Position numbers and translations under genes: made by a program
NCBI GenBank assembly: GCA_030760725.1
Contig: JASWHV010000018.1
Location: 16,400,273 to 16,464,272, forward strand
Direction: 5' to 3'
Source of the DNA: Neostapfia colusana
Taxonomy: Eukaryota; Streptophyta; Magnoliopsida; Poales; Poaceae
DNA: 64,000 bases
Shown here: positions 59,751-64,000 of the stretch, in pieces
Layout of the letters: each line of letters starts with the position of its first letter
Position numbering within the stretch: the first letter of the stretch is position 1
The notes under the pieces: model-generated
The model's input: the letters and a program-made list of their open reading frames with translations, nothing else
Database searches by the model: none
Told to the model about the DNA's origin: nothing

Positions 59751-61122
59751 ACATGGAGTAGTGACAAGAAATAAAGCAAGGTTGGTGGCCAAAGGTTATT
59801 CTCAGGTGGAAGGTTTGGACTTCGATGAAACTTTCGCTCCTGTAGCTAGACTTGAGTCCATTCGCATTTTATTGGCATATGCTACTCACCATAATTTTAA
59901 GTTGTATCAAATGGACGTCAAGAGTGCCTTCCTCAATGGTCTGATAAAGGAGGAAGTCTATGTGGAGCAGCCACCGGGGTTCGAAGATCAGGAGTATCCC
60001 AACCATGTCTATAAACTGCGTAAGGCTCTCTATGGCCTCAAACAGGCTCCTCGAGCCTGGTATGAGTGCCTTAGAGATTTTCTAACTCAAAATGGATTCA
60101 AAATTGGTAAAGCTGACTATACACTCTTTACTAAACATTTTGATGATCATTTATTCGTATGTCAAATTTATGTTGATGACAATATCTTTGGATCCACTAA
60201 CAAGTCCTTCTGTGAAGAATTTAGCAAAATAATGACAGACATGTTTGAGATGTCAATGATGGGTGAATTGAAGTTCTTCTTGGGATTTCAAGTGAAGCAA
60301 CTGAGAGAAGGTACATTTATAAGCCAAACTAAATATACACAAGACATTCTCAAGAAATTCAATATGGACAAAGCCAAGCCCATCAAGACACCCATGCCCA
60401 TCAACGGACATCTCGACCTCAATGAAGACGGTCCAAATGTGGACCAAAAGGTATATCGGTCCATGATTGGCTCCTTACTTTATTTATGTGCATCTAGGCC
60501 AGATATTATGCTTAGTGTTTGCATGTGTGCAAGTTTTCAAGCCGCACCTAAAGAGTGTCACTTAATTGCTGTAAAAAGAATCCTAAGGTACCTTGTGCAC
60601 ACACCCAACTTGGGCCTTTGGTATCCCAAAGGATCCAAGTTTAACTTGATAGGGTATTCTGACGCCGACTATGCAGGATGCAAAGTCGATAGAAAGAGCA
60701 CGTCAGGGACTTGTCAATTTCTTGGTAGGTCCCTAGTTTCTTGGTCATCTAAAAAGCATAACTCCATTGCTCTTTCCACAGCGGAAGCGAAGTATGTTGC
60801 AGCCGGTAGTTGTTGTGCGCAACTACTTTGGATGCGACAGACTCTTAGGGACTACGGCTACAATCTAAGTCATATCCCGCTTTTATGCGATAATGAAAGT
60901 GCTATAAAAATTGCACACAACCCTGTAGAGCACTCAAGAACTAAGCACATAGATATCCGTCATCGCTTTCTTAGAGATCATTCATTAAAAGGTGACATTG
61001 CTATTTCACATGTTAGGACTGAAAAACAACTTGCGGATATTTTTACCAAACCATTAGATGAGAAAAGGTTTTGTGAACTAAGAAATGAGCTAAACATTCT
61101 TGAGTCTCGAAATGTGGCTTGA
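59722..61122 (+). CDS. Reverse transcriptase and RNase H (element IV), N-terminus deleted
   Basis: A 466-codon frame. [45 protein letters not shown] and [10 protein letters not shown]; the Asp pair is intact, with Asn where copia RTs usually have Ile. RNase [42 protein letters not shown] and [12 protein letters not shown]. The first part of RT (the region before TKWVFRNK in relatives) is missing, and the frame differs from the preceding integrase ORF by one phase. An otherwise well-kept domain, probably inactive as part of a complete polyprotein. Confidence 0.9.
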   Translation: MKKMKNKQDEHGVVTRNKARLVAKGYSQVEGLDFDETFAPVARLESIRILLAYATHHNFKLYQMDVKSAFLNGLIKEEVYVEQPPGFEDQEYPNHVYKLRKALYGLKQAPRAWYECLRDFLTQNGFKIGKADYTLFTKHFDDHLFVCQIYVDDNIFGSTNKSFCEEFSKIMTDMFEMSMMGELKFFLGFQVKQLREGTFISQTKYTQDILKKFNMDKAKPIKTPMPINGHLDLNEDGPNVDQKVYRSMIGSLLYLCASRPDIMLSVCMCASFQAAPKECHLIAVKRILRYLVHTPNLGLWYPKGSKFNLIGYSDADYAGCKVDRKSTSGTCQFLGRSLVSWSSKKHNSIALSTAEAKYVAAGSCCAQLLWMRQTLRDYGYNLSHIPLLCDNESAIKIAHNPVEHSRTKHIDIRHRFLRDHSLKGDIAISHVRTEKQLADIFTKPLDEKRFCELRNELNILESRNVA

Positions 61123-61346
61123 AACATTGCATATCTGGTTGCAAATTAAAATGTTCCTTTGTATTGTTAAAAATGCTCCTCTTCTCCTTTTCTACTCAGA
61201 AAACTATTTTAATGAAGAAATCTTGTGGATTATGACCATTGTTTGATTGCTGATTGCCTACTGGTCGTAATCACCAAGACTATTTGCAAAATCATTGTCC
61301 TTGGATCACTATTAATCATCTATATATGTATCAGGTCTGTTGGAAA
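61123..61346 (+). other. Noncoding spacer after pol (element IV)
   Basis: AT-rich, no frame supported. It leads up to the internal palindrome array. Confidence 0.6.
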
Positions 61347-61446
61347 CGGACTAGTCCGATTTCCAACCGGACTAGTCCGGACAGACGACAATTAGGTTAA
61401 TTCAGGGGCACCGGACTAGTCCGCTACCACGACCGGACTAGTCCGG
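61347..61446. repeat. Internal palindrome array 1
   Basis: Four copies of CCGGACTAGTCCGG or close forms, at 61347, 61367, 61411 and 61433, the same motif as in LTR U3. A TATA-like CATATAGA follows at 61454. Confidence 0.88.
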
Positions 61447-61453
61447 TCAGTCG

Positions 61454-62007
61454 CATATAGAAGGAGTTGGCCGGACCAAACCCCTCCTTCTCCACTCATA
61501 AGAACTTTGTCTCACCCTCTCTCCTAAACCCTAGCTCCCAAAGTGATTTTTGAGTTGAGCCCTCAAACTCGGAGTTTTCTCCGTGAAAAAGCCTCTTCTC
61601 AACGAGGGGATCCTACTTTCCGGACTCATCCGGATAGACTCTTGCTCCTTCAACGCGAATCTTCAAATCTTGGTAAATCCCCCCCTAAAACCGAAATATC
61701 AATTTTTCTAGCTCTAGCTAGTTTCCTTTGATTTCAAAAGGATGTAGATTGCATAAATAGATGTATTCCTACCACTTTCCTGCCCTTGTGTCCTTAGATA
61801 GGAGATTTGTTTCAAATGAAACATTCAATTTAGGGTTCTTATGCTAGGCCGGACTAGTCCGGTGCTCAGATGCGGACAAGTCCGGTCCACCGGACTAGTC
61901 CGCACTCTGAAACCGGACAAGTCCGGTCTCTGACAGTTGAACCCCTACATTCCCATTTGAAGTCGATAACGCGTCCATTTGCATCTAATCCTTAAACTCC
62001 TTATCAG
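61454..62007 (+). promoter_or_regulatory. Candidate internal promoter, leader and intron for the extra ORF
   Basis: After the palindromes come CATATAGA (61454), a pyrimidine-rich stretch, AAACCCTAGC (61526) and a GC-moderate leader. A possible splice donor G|GTAAAT at 61673 and acceptor CCTTATCAG at 62007 would remove 335 bp, ending six bases before the ATG at 62013. Layout copies that of the LTR: palindromes, TATA, AACCCTAGC. The function is inferred; no transcript evidence is available here. Confidence 0.45.
61849..61926. repeat. Internal palindrome array 2
   Basis: Four copies at 61849, 61872, 61890 and 61913; ACTAGT and ACAAGT forms alternate. It lies inside the candidate intron, 87 bp before the ORF start. 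Confidence 0.88.
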
Positions 62008-62012
62008 GCATC

Positions 62013-63517
62013 ATGTCTTCAGGCTCAGATGATGGCTCTTTTCACCTTGACGAAGAAGTTCAACGTGAAAGAGTGAGGAGAGCTAAGGAGGGAGTGATGA
62101 AGAAGAGACATGATGTCATTGCTCACTCTGCACCCTCCGACGACAATCTACCTAAGAAGAGGAAAGTCATTAGTCAAAAGGCCTCAAAGGAAAGATGCAT
62201 CTGAGGGCTCGTCAGGGCCAAAAAGAGTTCTCAATAAAGGGAAGGGACTTGCTAGTGGCCCTATTGGGCCTCTGAAAATGAAAAATCCCGTTCACCGCAA
62301 CAGGCAGCCTTCTAGTGAGGATTTCACTGGAAAAGGGAGTGAGCTAGCTGATAACTTCAGGAAGATTGAAGTGTATGACCGACCTAAACAATGTTCTGAT
62401 CCAAGGTTCTGGAGCAACTTCCATGCAGACTACTACGAGCATGTGTACATGAAGATGAAGAATCCTGTAGTAGAGAGTCAATGGCTAAATGTTGACTACC
62501 TGAAGTCGAAGAGGTATCCTGCCTTTCGTGAGATGGTGGAGGCCTTAGAGAGGCACGGTCTGACGGACCTGCTATCCTTTGAGTATGAAACAATGAAGTC
62601 ATTACCCAATTTTACTCCACTCTCTACTTTGCTCGTGGTGATGGAGACAGTCTTACTTGGATGACTCATGGTTCAAAGTACAGTGTCACTTATGATGACT
62701 TTGCTAGGATTCTTCACCTCCAACATACTTTGGATCATGAACTGGTCATCCATAATCTGAAATCCCTGGAGAAGGAAGAGCTTGAGTTTCTCTATGACAC
62801 AAGGATGCCATATGTTCCTCCCACAATCAAATATCTGAAGCCCTTCTTTGTGGTCCTCAATAGAGTCTTGAGAAAGACTATAGCTCCGAAGGATGGAGAT
62901 GCGGGAACTATACAAGGGACCTTGAGGACTCTCATGAAGGTCATTAGTGGAAGGAGACCATTCAATGTTTTTGAGTATATCTACAATGACATCGTGAACA
63001 TCTCAATCACCCCCAATAGGTCATGTGGATATGCACCATATATTATGTACATGATTGAGAAAGTGACGGGACTCGAGTTCGTCAAGGATGTCAAGCATGC
63101 GGGTTGAAGCCACAAAAACCCACCGAGTACACTCTCCCCCCGGCTCCAACTGCCCCGTCCTCTCCACCAGTGGAGAGGAGATCAAAGCAAGCTCATGATG
63201 TTACTAGATCTGCAGCTGCTCCTCCTGGGTCTCCACCTGCACAAGAATCATCCAGTGGCATCCTCAAGGTGCTCTCCTCCATCTTTGCCTGCTGCCGCAA
63301 GATCGAAGACAGGCAGCGCAAGGAAAAGCTGGCAAGGAAGAAACACCAATAGTATGTCAATGCCAATATCAAGTCTATCTGTGTAAAGCTTGAGATTGAG
63401 TCCGTTGGATCACCTCCCGCCTCCGAGGACTCAGAGGAAGATCCTGCTCCCATGGATGCCGAAGTTGGTGAAGATGAAGATCAGACTGAGACTGAAGGAG
63501 AAGGCAGCGATGAGTGA
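62013..63517 (+). pseudogene. Extra ORF after pol (env-position, plant transposon domain)
   Basis: It starts MSSGSDDGSFHLDEE with a basic, nuclear-signal-like KKRK region. Phase shifts near 62190 and again near 62610, where the second returns to the first phase. The middle (DPRFWSNFHADYYEHVY, then LTWMTHGSKYSVTYDDFARIL) resembles the domain annotated in plants as putative plant transposon protein; I recognise it by eye only. Another shift near 63105 and an in-frame TAG at 63350 precede an acidic tail (EDSEEDPAPMDAEVGEDEDQ) ending at 63517. No clear signal peptide or membrane helix is seen, so calling it env is not supported. Position after pol matches the env-like slot of SIRE elements. Confidence 0.7.
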
Positions 63518-63897
63518 TTCCCCTCATTTTTTCCCTTTTTGGTGCCTTGATGCCAAAGGGGGAGAGATTGAGATTAGATTTGGACTCGAACTATCTAGTA
63601 TTAGTTATTAAGATCTATTGTGATCAAGGACATGTACCTATTTTAAAATCTTGTAATGCACTATTTCTTTTCTTATGTGTGATGCTATGCTCTAATGCCT
63701 ACTTATATGTTCACTACTGTTTGTCTTTAATTTATTACATTTTGTTTATCACACACCTGTTAGACACCCCACCATAAGGTGTGTGCATATGTGAGAAGCT
63801 TTTTGTGAATTCCTTATTATTCTCATATGTGCACATCTTATGAAAATCAACTTTTTATTCTCAATTATGATATCTCAAATAGTTGTCATCAATCACC
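63518..63897 (+). other. 3' noncoding region of element IV
   Basis: AT-rich sequence between the extra ORF and the polypurine tract; AAAGGGGGAGA at 63556-63566 is a second, internal purine tract. The frames here are not supported. Confidence 0.6.
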
Positions 63898-63911
63898 AAA
63901 AAGGGGGAGAT
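63898..63911 (+). other. Polypurine tract of element IV
   Basis: AAAAAGGGGGAGAT directly before TGTAAGTGC at 63912. Confidence 0.88.
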
Positions 63912-64000
63912 TGTAAGTGCATCTAGGATATCCCTTGTGGGTTTTGGCTAATTGATGACAAGCATATGAGATCCTAATGAAATTATTGCAGGACAAACAA
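63912..64000 (+). repeat. 3' LTR of element IV (first 89 bp)
   Basis: All 89 visible bases match 54766-54854 exactly. It continues beyond the window. Confidence 0.93.

Larger units (their letters stand above)
54766..64000 (+). mobile_element. SIRE/Maximus-like copia element IV with an extra ORF
   Basis: 5' LTR (54766-56112), tRNA-Met primer site, gag, protease, integrase, RT and RNase H in copia order, then a 2.8-kb segment with an extra ORF, a polypurine tract and a 3' LTR cut by the window end. The LTR end CACCCCCCCTCTAGGC...TTCA and the extra ORF after pol suggest SIRE/Maximus. It is inserted in the RT of element III. Coding parts are broken, yet the 89 visible bases of the 3' LTR are identical to the 5' LTR. 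Confidence 0.93.

Noticed and set aside
61526..61535. AAACCCTAGC as telomere repeat
   Set aside because: Single occurrences only, here and near 55411; a common plant leader motif, not telomeric arrays.
62013..63517. Extra ORF as a true envelope gene
   Set aside because: No signal peptide, no clear membrane helix and an acidic tail. Position alone does not support envelope function.

Overview
The window reads as intergenic DNA of a large plant genome, most likely a grass. I found no host gene. Nearly everything is LTR retrotransposon sequence, nested several layers deep. The grass assignment is an inference from the element types: Del/Tekay-like Ty3/gypsy chromoviruses with LTRs of about 4 kb, and a SIRE/Maximus-like Ty1/copia element with a distinctive LTR end. 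It is not based on any host marker.

Layout. (1) 489-11207 plus 37268-37750, minus strand: gypsy element I, split by a later insertion. Its 3' LTR is itself cut at 488/489 by the edge of another minus-strand LTR (1-488). (2) 11211-37267, plus strand: compound gypsy element II, arranged LTR - internal A - partial LTR - internal B - LTR, inserted in the 5' LTR of element I. A complete 2,989-bp solo LTR (24351-27339) with perfect 5-bp target duplications sits in the leader of copy B. (3) 37751 to about 40496: truncated copia integrase/RT fragment. (4) About 40497 to 45580: degenerate second gypsy lineage running from gag to integrase and a probable LTR, abutting the copia fragment directly. (5) 45581-48454: unresolved repetitive DNA with a 211-bp tandem repeat and a minus-strand promoter-like TATA box. 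(6) 48455-54765, minus strand: gypsy element III, with a 3' LTR of 3.9 kb and a pol gene cut inside reverse transcriptase. (7) 54766 to beyond 64000, plus strand: SIRE-like copia element IV, inserted in that reverse transcriptase, carrying gag, pol and an extra downstream ORF.

How the parts work. Each element has the standard parts: LTR promoter, primer-binding site matching initiator tRNA-Met, leader, gag (coat), protease, reverse transcriptase, RNase H, integrase, polypurine tract and 3' LTR. Almost all coding regions carry stops or frameshifts. The longest clean piece is the 667-codon RNase H-integrase-chromodomain block of copy IIB (30948-32951). Comparing copies A and B shows most stops came from C-to-T or G-to-A changes, as expected for methylated, silenced elements.

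Most notable: element IV has arrays of a 14-bp palindrome (core CGGACTAGTCCG) upstream of its LTR TATA box and again between pol and the extra ORF, where a TATA-like site, a leader and a possible intron follow. This suggests a second, internal promoter for the extra ORF. The solo LTR carries about ten G-box-type units at 48-60 bp spacing upstream of a TATA box. Order of events (inference): element I entered the copia fragment; II entered I; the solo-LTR element entered IIB and collapsed; independently III entered the region at 48.45 kb and IV entered III.
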